A stretch of 64,000 nucleotides of DNA from Oceanobacillus jeddahensis (lineage in GTDB: Bacteria > Bacillota > Bacilli > Bacillales > Amphibacillaceae), in contig NZ_CCDM010000006.1 in the NCBI RefSeq assembly GCF_000750635.1, positions 62,001-126,000 on the forward strand, written 5' to 3'. This document shows positions 8,377 through 17,951 of the stretch, piece after piece. Position 1 is the first letter of the stretch. Each line of letters starts with the position of its first letter. The notes beneath the pieces are model-generated. The model was not told where the DNA came from, made no database searches, and was given only the letters and a program-made list of their open reading frames with translations. The position numbers and the translations under genes are program-made.

Positions 8377-9735
8377 ATGTCAAAGTTATTAGTAGGAATA
8401 ATAGGCCCCAAAGATTTAGTGGAAAAAATTCTAAATCAATGTAGACCCGAAAAAATGGAATATATCGAATATAAACTCTTTATTATTCAAAAAGTAGAAA
8501 ACACAAGGGATATTGACCGGAGACTTTTGGCTAAATGTGATATTCTTTTTTTCGCGGGGCAAATGATTTACGAAATATATCTTGAGAATCCTTTGAGTAG
8601 CGATGAGGAAACCGGTCCTATTTCAATTAATATAGGGTATGATGGATCAGCACTTTATAAATCTCTTTATGAGCTGGCTATGGAAACTAAAGGAATGCTT
8701 TCTTTATTCACTCCCTTTACCATTGATGTTTTAAGAGAAAATGAGGTATTAAATTCATTAAAAGAAGTTGATTTACATATGGAGGACTTTATTACAATTG
8801 ATGGACCATCGACCTATACAACTAAAGATTGGGCAAATTTGCATGAAAGATATTATAAAAACGGGGAAAGTGTATATGCAGTTACCTGTCTTACAAGTGT
8901 TGCGGAGGAATTAAAAAATAGGGGAATCCCTGTAAAGAGGGTGGTTCCAACACATTCTTCCATAAACGTTGCTTTAGAAATGGTTTATGCTCAATCTGAT
9001 ATTTTAATAAAAAATCAATTACTCACCACTGCATTTTTAATAAAGTGGAAAGAAACAGATAGACGTCCCAAAAATCGTTATAATTTTTATAGACAAAAAT
9101 TGAAATTTGAAGAAATTATTATTGATTTTTGCGAAAAGCATAATGTATCGTTAACCTTTTCAAATGAGCATCAAGCTAATTTATATACGAATATGTTAAT
9201 TGCAAAAGAATTTACAAATAATTTTACGAGCTTTTCATTAATAAAAGAGATTGAGGATAAAACCGGTAATAAGGTTTTTATCGGCATTGGAATTGGAAAT
9301 GAAACATCAAATGCAGAATTATCCGCTGAAAAATCATTGAAATTTGCCGAGTCAAAAAATAAATCCTGCGCCTATGTCTCGTTTCAAAATGGAGATATTA
9401 GTGGACCGCTCTTAACTGAAGATCAATCACCGCTCACATTTTCAACGAGCTTTGACAATGAATTATTGAAAGAGATATCAAAAAAAACAAACTTAAGTGC
9501 CGTTACCATCTCTCGTTTAATGTTTTTATTACAACAAAGTAATGGAGAAAATTTAACCATACATCAACTTGCAGAAGCGTTTGATGTATCTCTAAAATCT
9601 GCAAGTAGGTTATTAAATCAACTTGAACAGACAGGTTTTGCGAAGGTCATAGGTAAAGAACAACCCCCTGGTCGTGGTAGACCAAGAAAGATTTATAACC
9701 TCATGATACCAAATTCTTTCTCGAAAGATCTTTAG
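8377..9735 (+). CDS. Probable transcriptional regulator with C-terminal winged helix
   Basis: A 452-residue soluble protein. The N-terminal ~200 residues look like an alpha/beta sensor domain (begins LLVGIIGPKDLVEKIL). The middle (about residues 240-345) contains GNKVFIGIGIGNETSNAELSAEKSLKFA-type sequence, resembling the degenerate GGDEF/cyclase-like half of some regulators. The last ~75 residues form a helix-turn-helix (SLKSASRLLNQLEQTGFAKV) with a GRGRPRK basic wing. It is transcribed divergently from the D-aminoacylase operon, with repeat copy A between, which suggests it controls that operon. I do not recognise a named family. Start has an AAGGGGAT ribosome site. Confidence 0.65.
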   Translation: MSKLLVGIIGPKDLVEKILNQCRPEKMEYIEYKLFIIQKVENTRDIDRRLLAKCDILFFAGQMIYEIYLENPLSSDEETGPISINIGYDGSALYKSLYELAMETKGMLSLFTPFTIDVLRENEVLNSLKEVDLHMEDFITIDGPSTYTTKDWANLHERYYKNGESVYAVTCLTSVAEELKNRGIPVKRVVPTHSSINVALEMVYAQSDILIKNQLLTTAFLIKWKETDRRPKNRYNFYRQKLKFEEIIIDFCEKHNVSLTFSNEHQANLYTNMLIAKEFTNNFTSFSLIKEIEDKTGNKVFIGIGIGNETSNAELSAEKSLKFAESKNKSCAYVSFQNGDISGPLLTEDQSPLTFSTSFDNELLKEISKKTNLSAVTISRLMFLLQQSNGENLTIHQLAEAFDVSLKSASRLLNQLEQTGFAKVIGKEQPPGRGRPRKIYNLMIPNSFSKDL

Positions 9736-9990
9736 TTTGTTAAAATACTTCCTGCAAATATTTACTCCTAAGTTTGTAGGAAGTTATATTAGAATCGATC
9801 CTCTTAATTAATTTTTCGCTTTAATATTAATGATCTGCATACACGATTCATTTTTTAAATAAATCTTCTTGATAAAAAATTTTACAAATCAATGTTTTAT
9901 TTATCCAATATTAATGAGGTATAGTAAATTCAGTTACTTTCCCGATGGACAAAATAATTTATTATATTAATAATGAAAACAGACAGTTAC

Positions 9991-10255
9991 TTTATCACGG
10001 AGACCCGCTCGTAAAACTCCCGCTTCCAAATAAAGAGAGAAAATAAATTTATTTAGGCGAGAGATAACGGGCGCTAACTCCCTGAATCACGTAGGCTAAT
10101 TCAGTGGGAGAAAAGAAGCAAACTAAGTTCGCGACGTCCTGGGGTTGGGGCTGGGACTGCGATTACTCGTCCCATCGAAGAGCTTTTGCGATTACTCACC
10201 CCATCGTAAAGAGCTGTGCGTTGAAAACTCCCACTGAATGAAGTTTCGTTTTATA
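9991..10255. repeat. Structured ~265-bp repeat, copy B (inverted relative to copy A)
   Basis: It begins TTTATCACGGAGACCCGC and ends TGAAGTTTCGTTTTATA, the reverse complement of copy A. The long-hairpin halves, the repeated GCGATTACTCGTCCCATCG units and the G/C-rich tract are all recognisable. Copies A and B bracket the regulator gene at 8377-9735, forming a 2.4-kb segment with inverted ends. The flank at 9736-9990 shows no gene. Confidence 0.8.
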
Positions 10256-10277
10256 GCAAGAAAAGGAGCGAGGCAGT

Positions 10278-10724
10278 ATGAAGAGGATACTTATTATTTC
10301 ATTTATCATTGCAGCAGGTGTATTTTTCCTGGTTGGAAAATTGGAGGGGGAGAGTACACTATTTGCCAAGACATTACCTTCTAATATGAATGAAACAAAT
10401 GAGATTAAAGAAATTACGATATATGAAGTGAAACCAAGAGGAAAGCCAAAATCCATTTCACTAACGGAGAAAGAGGACATTGCGAAGATTTTAAAAGCTG
10501 GAGAATCAGTGAAGCTCAAAGAAGCAAATGAATTTGTAAACTCTGGATATCTACTTTTATTTCAAGGGTCTAAAGAAAATTATGCTGTGACAGTTGATAA
10601 AGATGGAAATGTTGATATGGACGGGCATGAAGAGCATTATGAAATTAAAGGAGATAATGAATTATTTCAAGCTATTCAAGGCTTTAATGATCAGTGGGAG
10701 ATACTAGATGATGAAGAGGTTTAA
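10278..10724 (+). CDS. Small exported or membrane-anchored protein, unknown
   Basis: A 148-residue protein with an N-terminal hydrophobic helix (RILIISFIIAAGVFFLVG, residues 3-20) and no lipobox cysteine. The rest is a soluble domain of about 120 residues with alternating beta-strand patterns (ITIYEVKPRG, YLLLFQGSKENYAVTVDKDGNVDMDG). It lies 22 bases after repeat copy B and 45 bases before pabA. The ribosome site is AGGAGCGAGG. I do not recognise a family; an extracytoplasmic location is likely. Confidence 0.6.
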   Translation: MKRILIISFIIAAGVFFLVGKLEGESTLFAKTLPSNMNETNEIKEITIYEVKPRGKPKSISLTEKEDIAKILKAGESVKLKEANEFVNSGYLLLFQGSKENYAVTVDKDGNVDMDGHEEHYEIKGDNELFQAIQGFNDQWEILDDEEV

Positions 10725-10769
10725 GTAATTCATATACTTATAAAATATTGGGAAGATGGGGGTGGGAAT

Positions 10770-11357
10770 GTGTTATTAATGATTGATAACTATGATTCAT
10801 TCACTTATAATATCGTTCATTATTTGGAGAATTTAGATGAGGAAGTTATTGTAAAATATAATGATAAGTTGACCCTAGAAGAGATAGAACAATGGCAGCC
10901 TGATTATATTGTTTTGTCACCCGGACCACATACTCCAGAAAAAGCAGGAATCACATTAAAAGTCATCGAACATTTTAAAGAAAGCATTCCTATTCTGGGA
11001 ATTTGTCTAGGGCATCAGGCTATTGGGCAAGTCTTTGGAGCGGAAGTAATAAAAAATGCTCCTGTTCATGGAAAACAATCGTCTATCCTTAATGATCAAC
11101 AAGGAGTGTTTTCAAACCTTCCTAAAAGCTTTACAGTGACCAGATATCATTCCCTAAGTATTCATCCGGATACGCTGCCGGGGAATCTAACTGTCAGTGC
11201 GACAGCAGCAGATGGAACAATTATGGGAATCCGTCATAAAACATATCCAATCGAGGGGATACAATTTCACCCAGAGTCTGTTAGTACAGAGCATGGCTAT
11301 GTATTATTAAATAATTTTCTGATGTTATATAAAAAAGCAGGTGAGCTACAAAAATGA
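10770..11357 (+). CDS. pabA: Aminodeoxychorismate/anthranilate synthase glutamine amidotransferase
   Basis: A 195-residue class I glutamine amidotransferase supplying ammonia to the synthase subunit encoded next. The oxyanion motif [12 protein letters not shown], the nucleophile motif [14 protein letters not shown] (Cys ~79) and the [10 protein letters not shown] catalytic His/Glu motif are all intact. The fold begins with the family's [13 protein letters not shown]. The start is GTG 10770, behind GATGGGGGTGGG. Its stop overlaps the next start by four bases. The PabB-PabC fusion downstream indicates a folate (pABA) role. In Bacillaceae such proteins may also serve tryptophan synthesis, but no trp genes are nearby. 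Confidence 0.88.
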   Translation: MLLMIDNYDSFTYNIVHYLENLDEEVIVKYNDKLTLEEIEQWQPDYIVLSPGPHTPEKAGITLKVIEHFKESIPILGICLGHQAIGQVFGAEVIKNAPVHGKQSSILNDQQGVFSNLPKSFTVTRYHSLSIHPDTLPGNLTVSATAADGTIMGIRHKTYPIEGIQFHPESVSTEHGYVLLNNFLMLYKKAGELQK

Positions 11358-13096
11358 AAGAGAACACTAAAATGATATTTGATTTTTCCTTTGAAGACGA
11401 AGCTGGTATCCGTCGCATTTTTGAAAAGCCAGAAGAAATTCTCATTGCCTACTCACCTGCCGAAGTGAAGAATGTATTTATGAAAATCGATTTATATCAG
11501 AAAAAAGGCTATTACCTGGCTGGTTATATTTCGTATGAAGCAGCATCTGCATTTGATAAAAATCTGGTTACCCATAGCAAAGGTAATCTCCCGCTTATGA
11601 TAATGGGTGTTTTTAAAGACGTACAACTAGAAAAAAAGAATACAACTACTGGTCATCCAATACCTTCCGTAAAGTGGCAAATGACAACAAAAAAGCAGCA
11701 GTATGAGCAAAATGTGAAAGCAATAAAAGCTGCCATTGCTGAAGGAGATACATATCAAGTGAATTATACGGTTCGTATGGAAGCGGATAGAGCAGTAGAT
11801 GGAGCGTTGTTATATGAACAATTATCTGGTGCACAGCAGGCAAGGTATGGTGCACACCTGCAAATAGGGGATAATGAAATTGTCTCTGCTTCCCCTGAGC
11901 TTTTTTTTGAACAGAGAAAGCAGTTTATCCGTACAAAACCAATGAAAGGGACTATTAAACGAGGACAGACACCGAAAGAAGATTCCCGGAATAAAAAGCA
12001 GTTAGCTCATTCCGAAAAGGATCAAGCAGAAAATGTCATGATTGTTGATTTATTACGAAATGATTTATCCAAAATCGCTGTAAAAGGTTCTGTTCAAGTC
12101 CCAAAACTATTTGAAATCGAAACGTACCCCACTGTTTATCAAATGACATCAACCATCACAGCGGAATTACAAGAAAACCTCAGTAACTTTGATATTTTTA
12201 AAGCGTTATTTCCTTGTGGTTCCATTACCGGAGCGCCGAAACAAAGTACCATGGAAATCATTAAACAGCTGGAAGATTCACCAAGGGAGATTTACTGTGG
12301 AAGTATTGGTTTTATTACACCAAATCAAGAAGCATTATTCAATGTAGCGATAAGGACAGCTTGGATGGAAAAAGGGAAACCGCCTGTTTACGGGGTAGGT
12401 GGAGGAATTACTTGGGATTCGGATGTGGAAGGAGAGTATAAAGAAGCTTTGGCAAAAGCGGCTATTTTAAAAGGGACTCCATCTTCCTTTCACATTTTGG
12501 AAACGATGAAGTATGACGGGAAACAGATACTCCGCCTGGACAGGCATATGGCCAGGCTTAAAAGAACAGCCCGGCAGTTTCACTATCCTTATTCTATTGA
12601 AAACATTACCCGACAGCTTAGGGAACAGGTGGAGAAATATCCTGGGCCGCAGAGAGTGCGCCTTCTGCTTGGACAGGATGGAGAGGTCAATGTAACATGC
12701 ACACCGCTGAAAGAAGAACCAGAAGTACAGCGGAAATTTGATATAGCTTCCTCTCCGATTGATCGAAATAATATATTCTATTATTATAAAACGACCCATC
12801 GGCAAATGTATGCTGCCTTTCGAGAGCAAGACATCGACAGTTCATTCTTTGATGTTCTTTTATGGAATGAAGAAGAGCAGCTGACAGAATTTACGATTGG
12901 CAACCTGGTTGTGAGACAGCAGGGGAAATACTATACGCCGCCTGTTTCTTCAGGATTGCTTGCCGGGACGTATAGAGAAGAAATGCTGGAACAGGGGATC
13001 ATAGAGGAAAAAATCTTGTGGAAGCAAGATATTCCCGCCTTTGAAGAAATTTGGCTGGTTAACAGTGTGCGCGGCTGGGTAAAAGTAACATTTTAA
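11354..13096 (+). CDS. pabB: Aminodeoxychorismate synthase I fused to ADC lyase (PabB-PabC)
   Basis: A 580-residue bifunctional protein. Residues ~1-370 are a chorismate-binding synthase domain: ISYEAASA near 60, [21 protein letters not shown], the [13 protein letters not shown] motif and [18 protein letters not shown] are conserved. Residues ~375-580 are a class IV aminotransferase-fold lyase ([42 protein letters not shown]). Together they convert chorismate through aminodeoxychorismate to p-aminobenzoate for folate, with PabA supplying ammonia. The fusion removes the need for a separate pabC. Downstream is a strong terminator, so pabA and this gene form the end of the operon. Confidence 0.9.
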   Translation: MKENTKMIFDFSFEDEAGIRRIFEKPEEILIAYSPAEVKNVFMKIDLYQKKGYYLAGYISYEAASAFDKNLVTHSKGNLPLMIMGVFKDVQLEKKNTTTGHPIPSVKWQMTTKKQQYEQNVKAIKAAIAEGDTYQVNYTVRMEADRAVDGALLYEQLSGAQQARYGAHLQIGDNEIVSASPELFFEQRKQFIRTKPMKGTIKRGQTPKEDSRNKKQLAHSEKDQAENVMIVDLLRNDLSKIAVKGSVQVPKLFEIETYPTVYQMTSTITAELQENLSNFDIFKALFPCGSITGAPKQSTMEIIKQLEDSPREIYCGSIGFITPNQEALFNVAIRTAWMEKGKPPVYGVGGGITWDSDVEGEYKEALAKAAILKGTPSSFHILETMKYDGKQILRLDRHMARLKRTARQFHYPYSIENITRQLREQVEKYPGPQRVRLLLGQDGEVNVTCTPLKEEPEVQRKFDIASSPIDRNNIFYYYKTTHRQMYAAFREQDIDSSFFDVLLWNEEEQLTEFTIGNLVVRQQGKYYTPPVSSGLLAGTYREEMLEQGIIEEKILWKQDIPAFEEIWLVNSVRGWVKVTF

Positions 13097-13113
13097 AGAA
13101 ATAATTTTCATAA

Positions 13114-13150
13114 AAAAAAGATTGCATGATTAACCGGTGCAATCTTTTTT
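13114..13150 (+). terminator. Terminator after the pab operon
   Basis: AAAAAAGATTGCA pairs with TGCAATCTTTTTT (13138-13150). It is symmetric in A and T, so it may work in both directions. Confidence 0.85.
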
Positions 13151-13307
13151 TTATGCAGCTTAAAAGGATAGAAATATTACTGCCACAGAGGGCTTTATCA
13201 GCACTTTTATTATAAACATACATTTTCTGAATAAGGGTAAATCGAAAGCGAAAAAAAGCTATAAAAATTTTGAGCAAAAGTATATCTGAAATAAAAAAGT
13301 TGTGATA

Positions 13308-13350
13308 TGATATATCAGATTCCTAAGGGAGGTTTTAAATGAAATTTTAG
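13308..13350 (+). promoter_or_regulatory. Palindrome and three-codon leader before the efflux gene
   Basis: TGATATATCA (13308-13317) is a perfect 10-bp palindrome and a possible repressor site. A GGGAGG site precedes ATG AAA TTT TAG (13339-13350), a three-codon frame ending 17 bases before the efflux gene start. Efflux genes can be controlled by short leaders or local repressors; neither is proven here. Confidence 0.3.
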
Positions 13351-13367
13351 TTAAGGAGAAATGAACT

Positions 13368-14555
13368 ATGAAAAAACAAAATATGACATTATCAATCTTA
13401 CTGATGAATTTGTTTATTGCATTTTTAGGTATTGGATTAGTTATTCCGGTTTTACCTACAATTATGAATGAGTTGAATTTGTCTGGATCTGTTGTAGGTT
13501 ATCTGGTAGCAGCTTTTGCTATAGCGCAGCTTATTGTTTCACCACTTTCTGGAAGATGGGTTGATGCGTTTGGACGTAAACGCATGATCGTTATCGGGCT
13601 CTTGATTTTTAGCTTTAGTGAGTTTTTATTCGGTATCGGAAAAACCGTAGAAATCCTATTTATTTCCAGAATTCTAGGTGGAGTGAGTGCTGCTTTTATA
13701 ATGCCTGCAGTTACAGCTTTTATTGCGGATATTACAACCCTTGAATCCAGACCGAAAGCATTAGGCTATATGTCTGCAGCAATTAACACCGGATTTATTA
13801 TTGGGCCTGGTGTTGGTGGATTACTGGCTGAAATAGGACCAAGAATTCCGTTTTTCGCGGCGGCAGGATTAGCGCTGTTTACTGCGATTTTATCAACAAT
13901 TACACTGCGCGAGCCTGAAAAAAATTATGAGGAACAAGGAGATGCAGAAGCTCCAAAACCTGGCTTAGGAAGAATCTTTGTTCCAATGTATTTTATCGCG
14001 TTTATTGTTATATTTATTACTGCATTCGGCTTGTCTTCTTTTGAATCGCTGTTTTCTTTATTTGTGGATCATAAATTTGCATTCACACCAAAGGATATTG
14101 CGATTATTATTACCGGGGGAGCGATTGTTGGTACCATTGCACAAATTGCTTTATTCGGCAGATTAGCAAATAAATGGGGAGAAATCCGTTTAATTCGCTA
14201 CTGTCTAATGTTCTCAGCTGTTCTTGTAATGGCAATGACCGTTGTGGAAAGCTATGCGATGATTTTATTCGTAACGATTGTTGTTTTCATCGGTTTTGAT
14301 TTATTAAGACCGGCTGTTACTTCTTATTTGTCTAAAGTGGCAGGGAATGAACAGGGATTTGTAGGCGGAATGAACTCGATGTTTACTAGTATCGGAAATG
14401 TATTTGGACCAATTATTGGTGGGATGTTATTTGATATAAATTTAAACTATCCGTATTATTTTGCAGCGATGGTACTCATGGCAGGGATTGCTGTGGCAAT
14501 GGTCTGGAAAAATCCTAAAGCACAGCCAGAGCATGTTATCGAGGAAATCAAATAA
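13368..14555 (+). CDS. MFS multidrug efflux transporter (NorA/Bmr-like)
   Basis: A 395-residue, 12-helix major facilitator protein. Helix 1 begins with MTLSILLMNLFIAFLGIGLV. Motif A is GRWVDAFGRKRM after helix 2, and the antiporter motif C is near residues 140-155 (NTGFIIGPGVGGLLAE), typical of drug:H+ antiporters. Length and motif spacing fit the NorA/Bmr/TetA(drug) group of Bacillaceae. Substrates cannot be told. It has its own terminator, so it is probably monocistronic. AAGGAG precedes the start. Confidence 0.82.
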   Translation: MKKQNMTLSILLMNLFIAFLGIGLVIPVLPTIMNELNLSGSVVGYLVAAFAIAQLIVSPLSGRWVDAFGRKRMIVIGLLIFSFSEFLFGIGKTVEILFISRILGGVSAAFIMPAVTAFIADITTLESRPKALGYMSAAINTGFIIGPGVGGLLAEIGPRIPFFAAAGLALFTAILSTITLREPEKNYEEQGDAEAPKPGLGRIFVPMYFIAFIVIFITAFGLSSFESLFSLFVDHKFAFTPKDIAIIITGGAIVGTIAQIALFGRLANKWGEIRLIRYCLMFSAVLVMAMTVVESYAMILFVTIVVFIGFDLLRPAVTSYLSKVAGNEQGFVGGMNSMFTSIGNVFGPIIGGMLFDINLNYPYYFAAMVLMAGIAVAMVWKNPKAQPEHVIEEIK

Positions 14556-14580
14556 TTGCTTGTTAATAATAGATAGAAGA

Positions 14581-14627
14581 AACGCACTTGTAAGAGCGGG
14601 AAGCTCTAAATCACAAGTGCGTTTTTT
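14581..14627. terminator. Bidirectional terminator between efflux and BCCT genes
   Basis: AACGCACTTGT (14581) pairs with ACAAGTGCGTT, followed by T on the plus strand. It separates two convergent genes. Confidence 0.8.
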
Positions 14628-14658
14628 GGTTTTTACAATCATTCAAAGGAAAATAAAT

Positions 14659-16236
14659 TTAATCTTTTGTGCTTATTTTTTCAATGGTAATGGACTTTGG
14701 TTTGCGTGCATCTCTCTGCAATTTTAAATCATCTGTAGAAGCCCGCATAAATGACCATGCCAGCAAGATCATAATAAAGATAACCGGGAAGCCGGCAACA
14801 ATACTGGCGGTTTGTAATGTCTCCAATCCTCCGATAAACATTAACGCCATTGGCAAAATCATTAAGATAAATGCCCAGAAAATACGGTGCCAGCGCATCG
14901 GCTCTCCGCCAACCAGCTTTTTTTGGGCAACGGCTGCCAGAATATAGGAAGCCGAGTCAAAGGTGGTTGCCAAAAAGATAATAGCAAGGATCGTGAAGAC
15001 AGGGATAATCAACCAGGAAATAGGCAGTTGATCCAAGATGGCAATAATGGCAGCTGGGGCACCATATTCATTCATAAATCCAATAACATTAAAAGATTCG
15101 GACAGTTGAAGATAAAGTCCGTAGTTCCCTAAAATTCCAAAGAACAGCACACAGCCGAGTGTTCCATAGATTAATGTCCCCAAGACCATTTCTTTGATAG
15201 TTCTTCCCCGGGAAATTCTCGCTACGAAGAGTCCGACAAATGGTGCATAAACGACCCACCATGCCCAGTAAAAAACGGTCCAGGTTTCTGGGAAATTCGT
15301 GGCTTCATATCCCGGGATAGAAGCAAGCGGTTCGAGCCAGGTCGCCATAGAAAAAATATTATTGATAATCCGTCCAACACTTGTGAAGGTCATTTCACTG
15401 ATAAATAAGGTTGGCCCGAAAATAAAAACAAAGGCTAAGATAAATAATACCAGCCAAATATTTAAATCACTAAGCATTTTAATTCCTTTATTAATACCGG
15501 AATACGAGCTAAATGCAAAAATTGCTGTACAGATAAGCATAATAACAGCCTGCATTCCCAGAGAGACTGGAATACCAGTGACATGATTCACCCCTTCTGC
15601 AATCATTGGAGTTCCTAATGCTAAAGTCGTCCCAGCACCGCCAAGCAAACCGAAAATAAATAAGACATCAATTAAAGTTCCAAGCGGCCCATCAGCATGT
15701 TTTCCAATTACCGGCCTGGAAGCCTCACTGATTTTAAGTACGGGTTTTTTCCGGACATAATAAAAATAGGCGATGGGCAAAGCTGGTAAGGTATATAGAG
15801 CCCATGCAACAGGACCCCAGTGGAACATTCCATAGCTTGCAGCCCAATTGATGGCTTCTTCGGATTCCGGTGTAATACCAAATGGTGGACCTTCATAATA
15901 ATATGCCCATTCAATCATACCCCAATATAATATACTGGAGCCAATGCCTGCAGAGAAAAGCATGGCAGCCCATGAAAATGTTCCAAATTCCTTTTTTGTA
16001 CTTCTTTCACCGAGCTTTATACTACCGTTTCTACTAAAAGATACATAAAGTAAAAAGATAAGGACACCTAGTCCCAATAATAAGTATAGAATACCAAAAT
16101 TTCCTGTAACGAATTCATTTGCCTGATTAATCACTGCTGCGCCAGCTTCCGGGAATAAAATTAAAGGAATCACGACGCTAAACAGAATAACTAACGCCAA
16201 TATAAAAGTTGGCCAATCTATCAAACGTTTATTCAT
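14659..16236 (-). CDS. BCCT family transporter (betaine/carnitine/choline type)
   Basis: A 525-residue protein with the 12-helix BCCT architecture. The substrate-cage tryptophan motif WTVFYWAWWVVYAPFVGLF and the adjacent RISRGRTIKE loop are intact. The helix-3 motif reads SAGIGSSILYWGMIEWAYYY, rather than the GMG pattern of sodium-coupled glycine betaine carriers. That resembles CaiT-like carnitine/butyrobetaine exchangers. Its role may therefore be quaternary-ammonium nutrient exchange rather than osmoprotection. A GGAGATG ribosome site precedes the start. No regulator is adjacent. Confidence 0.82.
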   Translation of the reverse strand: MNKRLIDWPTFILALVILFSVVIPLILFPEAGAAVINQANEFVTGNFGILYLLLGLGVLIFLLYVSFSRNGSIKLGERSTKKEFGTFSWAAMLFSAGIGSSILYWGMIEWAYYYEGPPFGITPESEEAINWAASYGMFHWGPVAWALYTLPALPIAYFYYVRKKPVLKISEASRPVIGKHADGPLGTLIDVLFIFGLLGGAGTTLALGTPMIAEGVNHVTGIPVSLGMQAVIMLICTAIFAFSSYSGINKGIKMLSDLNIWLVLFILAFVFIFGPTLFISEMTFTSVGRIINNIFSMATWLEPLASIPGYEATNFPETWTVFYWAWWVVYAPFVGLFVARISRGRTIKEMVLGTLIYGTLGCVLFFGILGNYGLYLQLSESFNVIGFMNEYGAPAAIIAILDQLPISWLIIPVFTILAIIFLATTFDSASYILAAVAQKKLVGGEPMRWHRIFWAFILMILPMALMFIGGLETLQTASIVAGFPVIFIMILLAWSFMRASTDDLKLQRDARKPKSITIEKISTKD

Positions 16237-16490
16237 TACTCCATCTCCTCATCTGAGTTGAACATTCTTTTATATAATGTGATTAAAAGTTGTTGAAACA
16301 GAAAATGAATTTAAGTATGTTATTAAATGTTTCCCTATTAACCGAATTACAAACATTATATCCAGACGTTCCAGCTTAAATAATAAAATCTCTTCCTACA
16401 AATCGAAAACGGTATCATTATAATATTTATTATGGGTATTATCAAGGGTATAAATACTTGAGGCTTTTTATACAGTGGGAATACGTATAA

Positions 16491-16655
16491 GAAAAACGAT
16501 TATGGAATTATATTGGAAGTAATTACTTACTTAGGACAAAAGAAGAAACAACAAATAAAGTATTATCCCTATTTTATATAGAAGCACTAACTATTTTTGA
16601 CTTACCAATAGAAGATCAAAACGGTATTCTTTATATTATAAATGCGCTAAAATAA
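16491..16655 (+). pseudogene. Possible remnant of a C-terminal coding segment
   Basis: In the 480-base gap before the peptidase gene, one frame runs 54 codons without a start to TAA 16653-16655. It encodes protein-like sequence (NKVLSLFYIEALTIFDLPIE, then a hydrophobic end). No ribosome site or ATG supports it as a gene. It may be the tail of a decayed gene. The remainder of 16237-16715 shows nothing. Confidence 0.2.
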
Positions 16656-16715
16656 AGTAGGATACGTGATTATTAAGAAAATTGGAAATGTATGAAAGTA
16701 TTGGAGGGAATTTTA

Positions 16716-17939
16716 ATGACAATTTCAGAGCAAATGAAGAAGATTCAAGCAAATGAACATGTACAAAAAGCATTGCAGCAAATCCAGGTAGAGGAAGAAT
16801 TTACGATAAAACAGCAGGTGATGCTGACAGAAATTCCAGCTCCCCCTTTTAAGGAAGAAAAAAGAGCAGAAGCTTTCAAAAAAATATTAGAAGATTATGA
16901 TTTAGAAGATGTACATATGGATGAAGAAGGAAATGTCTTTGGGAAACGAAGCGGCACTGGAAATGGACCAACATTGGTTGTTTCTGCACATTTAGATACC
17001 GTGTTTCCGGAAGAGACAGATACGACAGTAAAAGAAAAGGACGGCAAACTTTATGCGCCCGGTATTGGAGATGATACGAGAGGATTAGCGGAAGTATTAG
17101 CTGTTATCCGTGCCCTTCAAGATTCTGAGCTGAAAACGATCGGTGATATCATTATTGGCGGAACAGTAGGTGAAGAAGGTGCTGGAGATTTACGTGGGGT
17201 GAAGGCCTATTTTAATGAAAATAAAGCGGATGGCTATATTTCTATTGATGGCTCCAACTTGGAAACAATGACCTATTTAGGGACGGGCAGCTTCAGGTAT
17301 CGTGTTACATTTCAAGGAAAAGGTGGACACAGCTTTGGCGACTTTGGAACGCCAAGTGCAACACATGCCTTAGGAAGAGCGGTTGCTGCCATTGCAGATT
17401 TAGAAACGAAGAAGCTTCCTAAAACAACTTTTTCTGTTGGACCTGTTGAAGGGGGTTCTTCTGTCAATGCCATTTCTGAGCAGGCATCGATGGAGGTTGA
17501 CTTGCGTTCCAATGCGATGGAAGAATTAGAAGCACTTGATAAAAAATTTCACCGTATTATAGAAGCTGCTTGTCACGAAGAAAATGAACGCTGGGAAAAA
17601 GATTCGATGACAGTAACGGTCGAAAAATTTGGGAACCGTCCGCCAGCAACGCAAAGTAAGGATGCACCTATTGTCCAAGCTCTTGCAGAAGCGATAAAAA
17701 GTGTAGGAAGGGAACCGATATATGGTCAAGCTAGCAGCACAGATGCGAATTATCCAATGAGTCTTGGAATTCCATCCGTTACATCTTGCTTAGGTGGAAA
17801 AGCTGGCGGAGCACATACTTTAAAAGAATGGTTTGACCCTGAAGATGCTTATCTTGGTGTCCAAAAACATTTATTACTAATTCTCAGTCTTGTCGGTATA
17901 GATGAACTGACAACACCAATACTGGATAAAAAAGTATAG
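16716..17939 (+). CDS. M20 family metallopeptidase/amidohydrolase
   Basis: A 407-residue zinc hydrolase of the M20 (ArgE/DapE/carboxypeptidase G2) family. The first metal motif is SAHLDTVFP, the bridging aspartate lies in PGIGDDTRG, and the catalytic glutamates lie in GTVGEEGAGD. The dimerisation-domain entry is GKGGHSFGDFG, and the last metal His is in GGAHTLKEWF. ATG 16716 follows TTGGAGGG, so I prefer it over the ATG eight codons upstream. Members cleave terminal peptide-like bonds, including p-aminobenzoyl-glutamate in the Abg system. An amidase follows 12 bases downstream and an AbgT transporter after that, which supports an imported N-acyl-amino-acid or pABA-glutamate substrate. Confidence 0.83.
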   Translation: MTISEQMKKIQANEHVQKALQQIQVEEEFTIKQQVMLTEIPAPPFKEEKRAEAFKKILEDYDLEDVHMDEEGNVFGKRSGTGNGPTLVVSAHLDTVFPEETDTTVKEKDGKLYAPGIGDDTRGLAEVLAVIRALQDSELKTIGDIIIGGTVGEEGAGDLRGVKAYFNENKADGYISIDGSNLETMTYLGTGSFRYRVTFQGKGGHSFGDFGTPSATHALGRAVAAIADLETKKLPKTTFSVGPVEGGSSVNAISEQASMEVDLRSNAMEELEALDKKFHRIIEAACHEENERWEKDSMTVTVEKFGNRPPATQSKDAPIVQALAEAIKSVGREPIYGQASSTDANYPMSLGIPSVTSCLGGKAGGAHTLKEWFDPEDAYLGVQKHLLLILSLVGIDELTTPILDKKV

Positions 17940-17951
17940 AGGAGGGGTAAG

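Noticed and set aside
14669-15586. Several plus-strand frames over the BCCT gene
   Set aside because: They are antisense to a clear 525-residue transporter and lack ribosome sites and recognisable motifs.
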